From Amanita rubescens (Eukaryota; Basidiomycota; Agaricomycetes; Agaricales; Amanitaceae), in NCBI GenBank assembly GCA_015039365.1, contig WION01000017.1, positions 428,282 to 492,281 of the forward strand: a DNA stretch of 64,000 nucleotides, read 5' to 3'. Below, piece by piece: positions 1 to 9,766 of the stretch. A program made the translations under genes and the position numbers. The first letter of the stretch is position 1; each line of letters begins with the position of its first letter. Under the pieces are notes generated by a model. That model made no database searches. It saw nothing but the letters and a program-made list of their open reading frames with translations, and was not told the origin of the DNA.

Positions 1-1713
1 ACAACCTTCAAGGCATAAGGACCTTGATCTATGACTAAGAATCCTAAATCACGGTTGTAATTGACTTGGATTCGTAAATACTCTTTGATCTTTCCAAGAT
101 CACGACATTCCCACATTTCCATAAATTTCTTTTTAATGGATACGATGGTGGAATCGTCATTTCCCATAAAGAGTATATCGTCGACATACAATATGCATAT
201 CGTTATAGTATTCTTGCCTTTACAAACGTAAACACCAGAATCAGACAAGCATCGCTCGAAATGCAACGATTTCAACGATTTATCAGCTTGTTTATTCCAG
301 GCATATGATGCCTGTTTCAATCCATATATGGCTTTCCTCAGCCTATATACTTTAGATTCTTGTCCTTTTACAACGAAACCTTCTGGCTGGGCCATGTAAA
401 TATCTTCATCAAGATCGCCATATAAGAAGGCAGTTTTTACATCTAGGGCTTGTATATCCCAGTTTTCAAGCACTGATGTGGCCAGAAGTATTCGGATTGT
501 TTCATATCTCGCTACAGGCGAGAATGTTTCATCGTAATCTAATCCGGGACGTTGACTAAAACCTTTAGCTACGACGCGAGCTTTTTTGCGTCCATCGGTT
601 TTTAAGTCAAAAACCCAATGACATCTGATTAGGTTTCGTCCTTTTGGAAGATCAACTAACTCCCAAATATCTCTAGATTGAAGAGATTTAAATTCGTCAT
701 CCATTGCAATCTTCCATTGTTTATACAATTGAGGATTACTGGAGCGCATTTTAGATATATCTCTATAGTCATATGGAATATTATCCACAAGGGGGACAGC
801 CGCTTTTAGAAGAAAATGAAGGAATTCATTTCCAGATTCATTAATCATTTGGGTTAAATGATCATGTTCTGCAGATTTTAATTCAGACTTTAAAGCAAAG
901 ATTTCTTTGAGTAGAGAGGCAGATTCATTCATTCTATCAGGGTTCCTGTCTGTTGACGGTGGATCCTGAGTCGAAGAACTCGGAGTTTTATCTTTTAACT
1001 GCTCTCGTAAAGCATCTCGCTTTTGTTGAATTTCCGCTTCTATCTGTGCAGGAGTTTTATCTCCATACGCGTTGTCTCTTTGTACCCTTGGGACTGGAAA
1101 ACGACCAGAACGGCGAGGACCTATTTGTACAGAGGGTGGACCAGGATCAGATATGATCGGTGGAGGAGGTCTAGGTCTCTGAGCAAATTCTCTAAAACGA
1201 TCTCTTTGACGTTGTTCAAATTGATCAAATTCTCGATCCGTCATAAATGGGTTTTCTATTTCATCTCGATCTCTTTGATTTAAAGAGAAGGGATTATCTT
1301 CATCCATAGGGCTACGAGGTGAAGGTGGCCTAGATACATATGGTATCGGTGTTATAGGCCTAGAAGGAACAGGAGTCTCCTCTTTTATTTGCGGAGAGGG
1401 AGTACGTCTAAAGGGTTCAGGAGTTTTACGTTTCTTAAACATATCACTCATTTGACGTTTGAATTGATCTCGTAAACGAGACTGTTTATCAATTCCTTGA
1501 CCCTTTTTCCAATCATCGCGTTGTCTACGATAATTGTCACGTCTTTCTTGTTCTCTTTCTTCCCTTTGCCTTCGGATATTATCATCCAAAAAATCTCTTT
1601 GACGATCGGCAAATTCATCACCGTCATCATCATTGTTTGAATCATCAGAAGGGTCTGACTGCTGTCGATCAGGAGATGCACCCCTTTGATCCAAACTTAG
1701 TGAGCGTCTATGG
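1..1713 (-). pseudogene. Ty1/copia Pol, reverse transcriptase part (cut by window edge)
   Basis: Read on the minus strand this is one open frame from the insertion junction at 1713 to the window edge. It starts with a charged, disordered linker (about 1000-1713, rich in Arg, Asp, Glu and Pro) and then enters a copia RT. Visible RT motifs are WELVDLP and HWVFDLK near 600-680, KARVVAKGF near 560, a TAFLYGDLDEDIYM stretch near 410, and the catalytic YVDDILFMGND near 165-195. RNase H and the 3' LTR lie outside the window. The frame matches the 4552-7098 segment once two insertions are removed, so this is the same polyprotein. It is a pseudogene because of those insertions and an upstream TGA. The RT identification is firm. 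Confidence 0.9.
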
Positions 1714-2056
1714 TGTAACAACGAAACGGAGACTGTGGTGTGCAGTCTCCGATGATCCGATGCGGCCGATGGAGTTCGGCAGCACCAAAGGGTGCTCGTC
1801 CACTTCGGTCGCACTCGTCGGGGCTCGGGAATAGTGAACTCAAGTGAGGGGTAGTAAAAGCTGTATAACAAACTATCTAAGACATGACTATATACGACAT
1901 GCCTCGTGTACTACGTGTGTCCGATCCGAAACGGTTGAGTCCGACACATCGGAGCTGTCGGAAGTTGTCAGAACCGTCGGAACAGGGTCCCGAGGTCGAG
2001 GGTTCGAGTCCGCGATGAGGTAGTGAGTACAACATACCCGGAATCGGTACGTTACA
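1714..2056. repeat. LTR, left copy
   Basis: 343 bp. It carries a 9 bp stem-loop just after the terminus (CGGAGACTG pairing with CAGTCTCCG), a second stem AGCACC/GGTGCT, a TATA-like tgtataac near 1872, and near its right end the motif GGTTCGAGTCC, which equals the Pol III B-box consensus. Confidence 0.85.
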
Positions 2057-3735
2057 CCTGCTCACCAGTTTTGAATGTTGACGTCACCGTCAACCTGCAT
2101 CGGGTCGGTGGATGAACGAGGTGAAGTGTCGGAAGCGGAGTGTCCGAGTCGGAAGGGCAGCAGAAGTCCGTGATTGAACAAGACGGAATGTCGGCATCGA
2201 CAGAAGGGGCATCAGAGGTGAGACGTAGTGTCGACGGCGTCCGATTGTGCGTAGGTAGTCGCAAACAGGGGAGTCGGGGATGGCGATAGGGTTCAGGAAG
2301 TGTCAGAGGTCTCAGTGGCAGTCGGCGTGCTGCGGATGCTGTCGGGATGTGGAGGAGGGGCGTGTCGAGGTGCGGATAGCAGATGGCGTGTCGGCGGTGG
2401 TCATCATAGGCGGTAGAAAATGTCGGCGAGGAGGGGCGCAACTCCCCCGATCGCGGTCATCCCAGTAATCCAATCAAAAGCACTGACCCCTTGCATTGAG
2501 GCTGCTAAGTTGTTTCCTGAGACGCCGTCGGCGCAATACGGTATTAAAGAAAGGCGGAGGCGAAGTCGGTAAAATCGGCGGTGCTAGTCGAGTCATAAGG
2601 GGCCTAATGTGAGTCCTGCGTTGTGCGTACTGATATCCGTTATCCGAGTCTGTCCCAACATCCCCCACACTCCGTTAACAATTTGAGGCGATAAGGCTGA
2701 GCGGAGGCGATGGCGATGGTGATGAGACGTGTTTGAGGGTCCTATGAGCGTGAGATGTAGCCGTCTGAACGAATACGGCTACGCCGTATCCCGATCCTGG
2801 GTAGAAAGAAAAAAAAAAGGCTGAAAAAAAAAAGATCTTGACTCGCATGCGTCGGAGGAATGGCGGTAGCATATGCCGGGTACTGGTGGCATCCGAAAGG
2901 CATAGGATGTGGCGGCGGACAGCTGTAGCAAGTGCGATACGTGAAAGGAGAGGCAGCAGCGTGATCTACACGAGGTGATAAGGCAAGGAGCGCAGTCCGA
3001 ATAATGAAGGGTCGGGTTGGCGTGGAATAATGACGACTGGCTGGGATGTACTCCGAAGGTATCCGATGCATGGCGAAATGCGTGCTGCAAGGCGGCTTCT
3101 GCGGATGAGCTGCGATAGTGGCGGATGGGTTCCGATGGGCTGCGACTGCGCTGGGGTGCTCCGATAAGGCTGGGACGAAGACTGCGTCAAGCGGCGGGAC
3201 GCGATACAGGGGTAGTGCATGCGGATGACACGTGCTGAAAGGTGGTGCATGCGGACGGTCTGCAGTAATGACTGATGGGATCCGATGGCTTCAATAAGGC
3301 AGCAGCGGTGTGTAGGCATCGAGTGGTGAGTCAGAGGAGCAGCTGGGGAACGATGTGGCTAGCAGATCGGAGTCGGTGAGTGCAAAGGGCAGGAGGGAGT
3401 GTCGCTGTGCATGTCGGAAGGTTGGAATGCAGAAGCAGGGGTGCGATGGCATCCGATAGCGGTGTGGCAGGCTGTAGACGTCGTGTGGCGTGCTTGGCGG
3501 ACTTCCAATGGTATCTGATGGAATCCGATAAGGGCATGACAGACTGTAGACGTCGTATAGCGGGCTCAGCGGGCTGAAATGCAGTGGCAGTGCGCTTTGG
3601 CGTGACCAGTAGGTGTATCGGCGAATAGGAATGAGCCAGTGGGGCCGTCCAGGTAGAATGAGACCTCCGGGGTCGTTTATGAATGAAAAACGGGGTTGAG
3701 TGCGATCCAAAATGGACCGAGCGGTGGGCTCCAGT
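2057..3735. other. Internal region of the non-autonomous LTR element
   Basis: GC-rich, no gag/pol similarity, with short overlapping ORFs in all frames that do not look like protein. It is internally repetitive: the word tccgat recurs many times between 3050 and 3540, and two diverged copies of a roughly 72 bp unit sit at about 3449-3500 and 3521-3575, each containing a ctgtagacgtcgt core. Confidence 0.6.
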
Positions 3736-4078
3736 TGTAACAACGAAACGGAGACTGTGGTGTGCAGTCTCCGATGATCCGATGCGGCCGATGGAGTTCG
3801 GCAGCACCAAAGGGTGCTCGTCCACTTCGGTCGCACTCGTCGGGGCTCGGGAATAGTGAACTCAAGTGAGGGGTAGTAAAAGCTGTATAACAAACTATCT
3901 AAGACATGACTACACACGACATGCCTCGTGTACTACGTGTGTCTGATCCGAAACGGTTGAGTCCGACACATCGGAGCTGTCGGAAGTTGTCGGAACCGTC
4001 GGAACAGGGTCCCGAGGTCGAGGGTTCGAGTCCGCGATGAGGTAGTGAGTACAACGTACCCGGAATCGGTACGTTACA
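3736..4078. repeat. LTR, right copy
   Basis: 343 bp, same length as the left copy and about 98.5% identical by direct reading (five transitions). It holds the same stem-loops and the same GGTTCGAGTCC motif. Confidence 0.85.
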
Positions 4079-4219
4079 ACGGCTCGGAGAACGTCTACAG
4101 TTCTCTGGGAGTAAGTCATCTAAATCCAAATTTTGTGGAGGGCGGTTAGGTTCCTCTTGAGGAATCGCCTCCCAGATCGGACCAAGATCTTCAGTAATTA
4201 TATCTGCAGTCTTTCCTTT
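4079..4219 (-). pseudogene. Copia Pol linker segment between two insertions
   Basis: A 141 bp stretch of the copia polyprotein left between the LARD-like element and the solo LTR. On the minus strand it reads as an acidic, Pro-rich linker (GPIWEAIPQEEPNRPPQN and following). Frame arithmetic joins it to the integrase segment upstream and the RT segment downstream when each insertion plus 4 bp is removed. Confidence 0.8.
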
Positions 4220-4223
4220 GCGC

Positions 4224-4551
4224 TGTAACAACGAAACGGAGGTTGCGTTGGGTGCAACCTCCGAGGCTCGGTGTTTGCCGAGCGAGTTCGGCAGCACCGA
4301 AAGGTGCTCGTCCGAGTTCGGTCGCACTCTCGGGGCTCGGAAATGTAGAAGTGAAGTGCGGGGGAGGAAAAGAATGTATAAAGAACTAACTACGACAATC
4401 TATATACTGTGTACCTCGTGTACTACGTGCGCTACTCGGTCCGGGACGTATCCGATGCCGAGGTTGGGGGTCCGAGGTGTCGGAGGTCCGAGTCCGGAAG
4501 ACGGAAGGGTTTCAGTATCGATTCCAGCATAGCCGGAATCGATACGTTACA
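4224..4551. mobile_element. Solo LTR of the same family, diverged subfamily
   Basis: 328 bp, starts TGTAACAACGAAACGG and ends GATACGTTACA. It is flanked by GCGC on both sides (4220-4223 and 4552-4555), a 4 bp target duplication. It keeps the terminal stem-loop (CGGAGGTTGC with GCAACCTCCG) and the GCACC-GAAA-GGTGC hairpin, has a TATA-like gtataaag near 4377, and a degraded B-box GGTCCGAGTCC. Removing 332 bp restores the copia reading frame. Confidence 0.9.
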
Positions 4552-7098
4552 GCGCGGAAACCTGTTTTCAAAGAATGTAGCCTGGGAGGATATGACCAGT
4601 GTGTTTGTCGATGTCATGAACCTATAGCCTTTGGTTCCTGATTCATATCCTACAAAAGTGCATAAAACGGATTCCTCAGACAGCTTATCCGGTCTCCGTT
4701 GATCAGGGATAAATACCCAGGCTTCACATCCAAATACTCGAAAGTATGATACGTCTGGTTTTTTATTAAGAAGATTTTCCAGAGGGGTCTTCCATTTAGT
4801 CCGTTTTAGGGGAGTGCGGTTGTACACATGCACAGCTGTTCTGAATGAGAATTCCCACCAAGATTTCGGACATCCTGCATCTAATCGCATAGCTTCAGCT
4901 TTGTCTGTCAAAGTCTGATTCATGCGTTCAACGCGACCATTTTGTTGTGGGGTGTAAGGAGCTGTCTGTTGATGTTTAATTCCTTTGGATTTAAGGAATT
5001 CTTCAAAGGCTTTATTTACAAATTCCCCCCCTCGATCAGAACGGAGGTGAGAAATAGGTTGTTTAGGATCTACAAACTCATTATACCATCCGGTAAAATA
5101 TTCTAGAGTTTGATCTTTGGTTTTTAATAAACCAATCCACGTATACGAGGTGAAATCGTCAACGATAACACCAATATATTTGTATTTGTGGTAGGATATG
5201 GCCGGTACGGTCATAAGATCCATATGGAGTAACTCAAAGGGACGAGTAGCTCTCTTTGAAGACAGTTTATAAGGTTTTGCCTTCATTTTGCCTTTTAGAC
5301 AACCTTCACAACGTAGTTTTCCTTCTGGAAGTATAACTTCTTTCCATCCATTGACATTTAACGGTATTTTCGAAAAGACTTCGTTAGATGGATGACCAAA
5401 ACGTTTATGCCAGGTCTCGTAGTCTAATAATTTTTCTATAGACTCTGCGTTTGGTTTCTTTGTCGGTCTTCCAAGAATCAATTTAGAATTCCTGTTGGCT
5501 AAGCCAGGACTGGAAACCAGTGTAGGATTCATTATAATAATCCTTCCTCGAGCGTAAACTAATGTATCATCGGGCATAAGATAATGTCCTTCAATACATG
5601 TTCTACCCGAGTCTGTAAAGGAAAAGACTACCATCTTTTCATCTTGTTTACAAGTCAATCCTTGTCGGATTAATCTGCCGTTTGAAATCAAGCGTGCAGT
5701 TGCCCGTGGCATATAAAGAACAGGGAAGAGCTTTACGAGTGTTGTTTCTCCTGTGGATAACTTGTGTTCAAGAATAACTGTGCCAAGTCCCTCAAGATGA
5801 TCTAAACCATTAGCAGTTTTAACACTGTGGTTTTCATTTGCAGGAAATTCTCTGTATTCAGAGAAGTCTTTCCTACTAAAGGTAAAGTGATCAGATGCAC
5901 CAGAGTCACACATCCATAGTGTGTCTCCAGTACGTTTTTCAACACATTCCGGACAGGGACATGTCGGATGTACTTTATCCTTAAATTTTCTTTTATTGAC
6001 CGCTAAACATGTAAAAGGTTTCTTAAACATGTTACCAATATTATATGATCGTTCAATCATATTTGCTTTGTAAATGGCAGTATTACTCGACTTATCTCTT
6101 ACGAGGCAGGTTTCGTCAAAATTTTCTTTATAATTTATACTATCATATAGTACAGATTGTTCAAAGAAGGAATTTATAGTACGACGATGATGTCCCAATT
6201 TAGGGAACACCATTTTCATCGCTGCCTCTATAAAGAGAAAGTTAGCCATTTCCAGCTTCTTAATGGTTTCATACCATTGTTCGCCGTTATCTTCATAGTA
6301 ATAATCATCATAATATAGTTCAGCTTCCTGATCTATATCCATATTTTTGTAATCGATATCGTCTGACGATATCCCCATTCCTCGGTTCGATTTATAGGAC
6401 TCAAAGTCCTGTTCGTCCTTTTCTCTTTGTTTGCCTTTGCTAGAGCCGGCAACTGGCTCAGTGATGTCATAAGGCCCAATACGGGCGACGGTATGTGCAG
6501 AACTCATGGTATGTTCTGCGGCTTTGGCAGCCTTTTTCTCGGCTGCATCTGCCTTTCGGCGTTCTCGGTTCCTCTCCCAGTTAGGACCACGTGTTTGGCC
6601 CTCAACTTTACCCGGCCAATTTTGATTTGCCGGAGGAGCAGTAGGAGCCGGTGTCTGAGTGCCTTGTGGAGGCCTAGAATAAGGCCTCCCCCCACGTCCA
6701 CGACCTGCTCCGCGGCCACGTCCGCGAGCACGTCCTCGTCCTCGACCACGTACTTGTTGCCATGGTTGCTGCTGTTGTTGCGACATATTAGCTGTCACGG
6801 CAGATTCAGGGTGCCTTCGGCGCCACTCATTCTGAATTAAGGGAAGTATCCCTTGGATCGTAAGATCCGATGGTTCTGTTGTGGCTAGAACCACAGCGGC
6901 AAAATTGTCCCAATGACGGGGGACAGCTGAAAGTACAATCATTGCCTGTACATTTGCAGGCAATGTAATTCCGCTTGATGCTAAGCGGTTTATGATGGTG
7001 AGGAGGTCGTTTAAGGATTGTGTGGGATCCTTTTTATCTTGGAATTTCCAATTTATTGCTAATTGGAAATCATTGTAAATACCGGCAGACGTTGTCAC
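4552..7098 (-). pseudogene. Ty1/copia Gag-Pol: gag C-terminus, protease, integrase
   Basis: An open frame of about 850 codons, read right to left. Order of domains: gag C-terminal part; an RG/RGG-rich basic box (about 6685-6760); an acidic Tyr-rich linker; the aspartic protease site LWMCDSGASDHF near 5895-5910; GAG_pre-integrase with WHKRFGH and CEGCLKGK (His2Cys2); and the integrase core with HMDL (about 5220), SDRGGEF (about 5035) and GRVERMNQ (about 4925) giving D-D-E. The frame then runs into the solo LTR. No CCHC zinc knuckle is visible in gag. The frame is the same as the gag start at 7560, separated only by one TGA near 7132. Confident Ty1/copia; inactive as it stands. Confidence 0.93.
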
Positions 7099-7131
7099 AC
7101 TGTATTGTTCTGCTAAGTTCTGCCATAGAAC

Positions 7132-7560
7132 TCAGGCAGAAACAACATGTTCATTGATCTGCTGTATAGTAGCAGTACATTTCATGTTTATGGATCCGAG
7201 GATGCGATCATCCTCGACGACCCAATCGTCATAGGCCTTTTTGATAGCCTCTGCATCATCAATCATTTGTTGAGTGATGGCTGGTTGTGCCGGTTGTGCT
7301 GGCATTGCGGGTATCGCATCTTCAGTTTCCGTTTCCGGAACTGCTGCTGTTGCTGGAACAGCTGGAACAAAGGCTTGAACCCCTGTGTCCAGATAGAATT
7401 GTTCCAAAGGCGTTATCCGTCTCGGACGAACATAATCGGTTTTTAGGTACCGATATAAACCTTTGGTTTGTAATAGGAAACGCATCATACGTTCCCATTC
7501 TTTATAGTTAGTTCCATTCAAAACGGGAATGGAACTAGGAATCGTCAAGTCATTAGACAT
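7132..7560 (-). pseudogene. Copia gag N-terminus, ended by an in-frame TGA
   Basis: 142 codons from ATG at 7560. It has a gag-like start with LNGTNYKEWERMMRFLL (DUF4219/UBN2-type) and an Ala/Pro/Val-rich insert. The frame stops at a TGA (7134-7132) and then continues in the same frame through VLWQNLAEQY into the 4552-7098 segment. The stop lies where a CGA codon would be changed by one C-to-T transition, so it looks like a late inactivating mutation rather than a programmed stop, although readthrough cannot be excluded. Confidence 0.85.
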
Positions 7561-7561
7561 G

Positions 7562-8110
7562 TTAGACGAGGAAGGCGGAGGTGATGATTATAATATAGGC
7601 GGTTAAAAGACGCCAAAAGAAACGGAAGTTTCTTTGATTTTCGAGGTTTTCGACCTCTTGGTTATCTCTTTCGAGATTACGGCGTGTACGCCTATTTGCT
7701 ATGTGTTGGGCTACTGAAGTGCCCCTGGGTGGAATCCAAAGATCTAAGGTGGGTGGAACACCTTCTTCGATAGCTGCTTGTCGACGACGATGTATTATTT
7801 CGTCTTGTAAGGTACGACCGTTTCTAAGTCGCGCGGCTAGGAAGTGATCTCTTCGATCATGAACTGTGACAGGTCCACGAGTTGTAACACCGAATCTGGT
7901 GTCAGTGTTGACAACACGAACTATCGTCCTAGAATAGGACGAAGATGGAATTGGTGCCGGTGTATCAATAAAAGTCCGATCCCCTAAGATTAAGGGAAAC
8001 GGTGGGATTGGAGCGTCGTAAGGAGGTAATCTCCGGGCAGGAGGAAATGATTCTCCTTCGGCTTCGTAAACTGGTAGCGGAGTACTAGTTTCGGAATCCA
8101 GTTTTCTTTC
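7562..8110 (-). CDS. Candidate extra copia ORF upstream of gag, no ATG, C-terminal membrane anchor
   Basis: Unrecognised. A frame of 182 sense codons is open on the minus strand from just after a TAG (8113-8111) to a TAA one base before the gag ATG. The protein is Pro-rich at its start, has a highly charged Arg/Glu middle (IIHRRRQAAIEEG, NRRTRRNLERDNQEVENLEN), and ends in a hydrophobic segment (LLTAYIIIITSAFLV) that would span a membrane once. It contains no Met at all. The sequence just before it, TTCTCTTTTAG, is a good 3' splice site, so it may be an exon whose 5' partner I could not identify. The frame differs from gag. It could be a lost N-terminal ORF of the element. Confidence 0.45.
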   Translation of the reverse strand, partial: ERKLDSETSTPLPVYEAEGESFPPARRLPPYDAPIPPFPLILGDRTFIDTPAPIPSSSYSRTIVRVVNTDTRFGVTTRGPVTVHDRRDHFLAARLRNGRTLQDEIIHRRRQAAIEEGVPPTLDLWIPPRGTSVAQHIANRRTRRNLERDNQEVENLENQRNFRFFWRLLTAYIIIITSAFLV

Positions 8111-8931
8111 CTAAAAGAGAATTTAATGAGCTTCAAGCTTAATTAAAGCTAAAAGTCTAATTCGTCTTTATTAAGTTACCAGGGTGCCATAGACTAGAAT
8201 GTCAGACTATATAGAGTTCCTCGGTTACGAGTACAGTCCATATTCGGTTAAACCAACCGACCCTGAGTAACTTAGTTATAAGCCAAGCTTAAATAAAGCT
8301 CAGGTCCACAGGTCCACTCGGTCTTGAAAGCTCGGATTATCCCTGAATGCTGTAAATGACATGCAAAGTCAATCGCTGGCTCAAGCGCTCTTGGGCGAAC
8401 CACGGTTTTACCCGTTGCGATTGTAAATAGAAATAATGTCTGGTCCATAAACCCCCCAGACCATTATATAAGCACGACCAGTAATCAATATGAAACTTCT
8501 AAATGGGATTATGGGATCACCATAGAGCCCAAGCTTAGAATGATCCTAACGATCATTCCGACTAAAGGAGTCCCTAAGGGCGCATCCTTAATAGACTGCG
8601 TGTACCACCCACAATGAGGTGTCAGCACATCCTTTATACTAGAAGTTTCTATATACGAGCCATATTGTATTATAAAGCCTCTAGGGGCTTATGATGTTAT
8701 ATCGTGCATGAATACCCCAGTCACATCACAGAGGGCAAGTATAACTCTGTGGGGGCCGACGTTGCCATGCCAGCGTCGAGAAACATAGGAAGTACCCTTA
8801 TCCCTGGGTGTCTAGGAGATCCCCCTAAAGCCCTAGGGTCCGGGCGCATGTCATTAGCGCATATGCCATATCAAGGATTAGTGATATCAAGATGATAAGA
8901 CCATATCAGGCTCGCTGCGATACTATACCAG
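8111..8931 (-). other. Copia 5' leader
   Basis: About 820 bp between the putative primer-binding site and the pre-gag ORF. No credible ORF. A splice donor GTAAGC lies at 9069-9064 inside the probable LTR and an acceptor TTTTAG at 8116-8111, so the leader could be a 959 bp intron; this is inferred only. Confidence 0.4.
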
Positions 8932-9320
8932 TGGGACATCATGTCGGATGACGAGCAAGCGAGCGGCGATGTGGGTCCTGGCAATATCGACGGCGGGGCC
9001 CATAACCTGACGAAGAAGACAGGTCTACGCGAGAGCGTGTCCACAGCATAAGCAGGTGCAATAGCTTACCTATTGCGATATGGTCTTAACACTACCCTTC
9101 GGCGTAGTAGTGATAGTAAGAGGAAGAGAATGGATTGTCCTATTCTATGATACAGGACAGGTTTATATACTAAGAGAGAACAAATATGTGTCTACATATG
9201 TGTAAGCGTATAGTATAGATGAGAAGATATGGCGTGCTAAGCACACCATAAGATGTGATCATGAGTCTATCATGATGTCACCATGATATCATAATGAAGT
9301 CATTATGATGTCATCTCTAT
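8932..9320 (-). repeat. Probable copia 5' LTR with promoter
   Basis: Boundaries are uncertain because the 3' LTR is outside the window. The inner end is proposed from CCCA followed by TGGTATAGTATCGC (minus strand, from 8930), a primer-site-like position. On the minus strand a TATA box GTATATAAA is at 9170-9162, and a dense cluster of TGATGTCA-type palindromes lies upstream of it at 9256-9313, as expected for U3. Confidence 0.5.
9162..9170 (-). promoter_or_regulatory. TATA box of the copia LTR
   Basis: GTATATAAA on the minus strand, about 100 bp downstream of the palindrome cluster and followed by a pyrimidine-rich stretch. Confidence 0.55.
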
Positions 9321-9383
9321 GTCATACATAAAGGATGACGCAAGCGATATGAGTAATATTGATTGTAGTCAATCAGTAGTTAA

Positions 9384-9715
9384 TCATTCTATAAATATAA
9401 TTCTATATTTAACATACGTGAGCCTTGTCATTCTTTCTCTATCATCATCTGCCATGTCAAAGAAGAATCTCTTTCTCTTCCCTGAAGACCCTAGCATGGG
9501 CATGTAGCGCTTTCGGTTATATTTAACCGCGAGCCATTGTCTGCCTCTATAAGCCTGAGAGCTGGCTCTAATTCTCCATAGGTTGTTCATGCGGCGCCTT
9601 TGCTCATCGGTGAAATGTTGTTTTAAGATTTGAGGCCCGACCTCAGTTGGGACGACTCGGGATGCAAGGGAATCTGCTTTTTCGTTGCCTTCGACACCAG
9701 AGTGCGATGGTGCTA
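9384..9715 (-). pseudogene. LINE-type RNase H C-terminal remnant
   Basis: Minus-strand frame with APSHSGVEGNEKADSLAS, the C-terminal RNase H signature (H-S-G-x-x-G-N-E-x-A-D), followed by TDEQRRRMNNLWR and a basic tail. This layout (RNase H near the 3' end of ORF2) is typical of fungal non-LTR retrotransposons. The upstream part of ORF2 is missing, so it is a truncated relic. The copia element ends next to it and may have inserted into it. Confidence 0.7.
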
Positions 9716-9766
9716 CTCAACTCAACGATCCACTCTCAAACTAAATGACTGGACGACAGAAACAAG

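Larger units (their letters stand above)
1714..4078. mobile_element. Non-autonomous LTR retrotransposon (LARD/TRIM-like), inserted in copia
   Basis: Two direct 343 bp LTRs (1714-2056 and 3736-4078) bound a 1.68 kb internal region without a credible gag or pol frame. The LTRs start TGTAACAACGAAAC and end GTACGTTACA, and differ at five positions, all transitions. The candidate target duplication is ATGG (1710-1713) and ACGG (4079-4082), 3 of 4 matching. Removing the element plus 4 bp restores the copia frame. Read on the minus strand, the base after the LTR is followed two bases later by TGGAGCCCACCGC, a plausible primer-binding site, so the element may run right to left. That orientation is an inference. 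An autonomous partner is not in the window. Confidence 0.85.

Noticed and set aside
2052..3917. Several long overlapping ORFs in the LARD-like internal region
   Set aside because: They occur in all minus frames at once, have biased Ser/Pro/His/Arg composition caused by high GC repeats, and match no gag or pol feature.
4224..4551. Reading the copia ORF through to 4432 as coding
   Set aside because: The last ~40 codons of that frame are solo LTR sequence, so they are not part of the copia protein.
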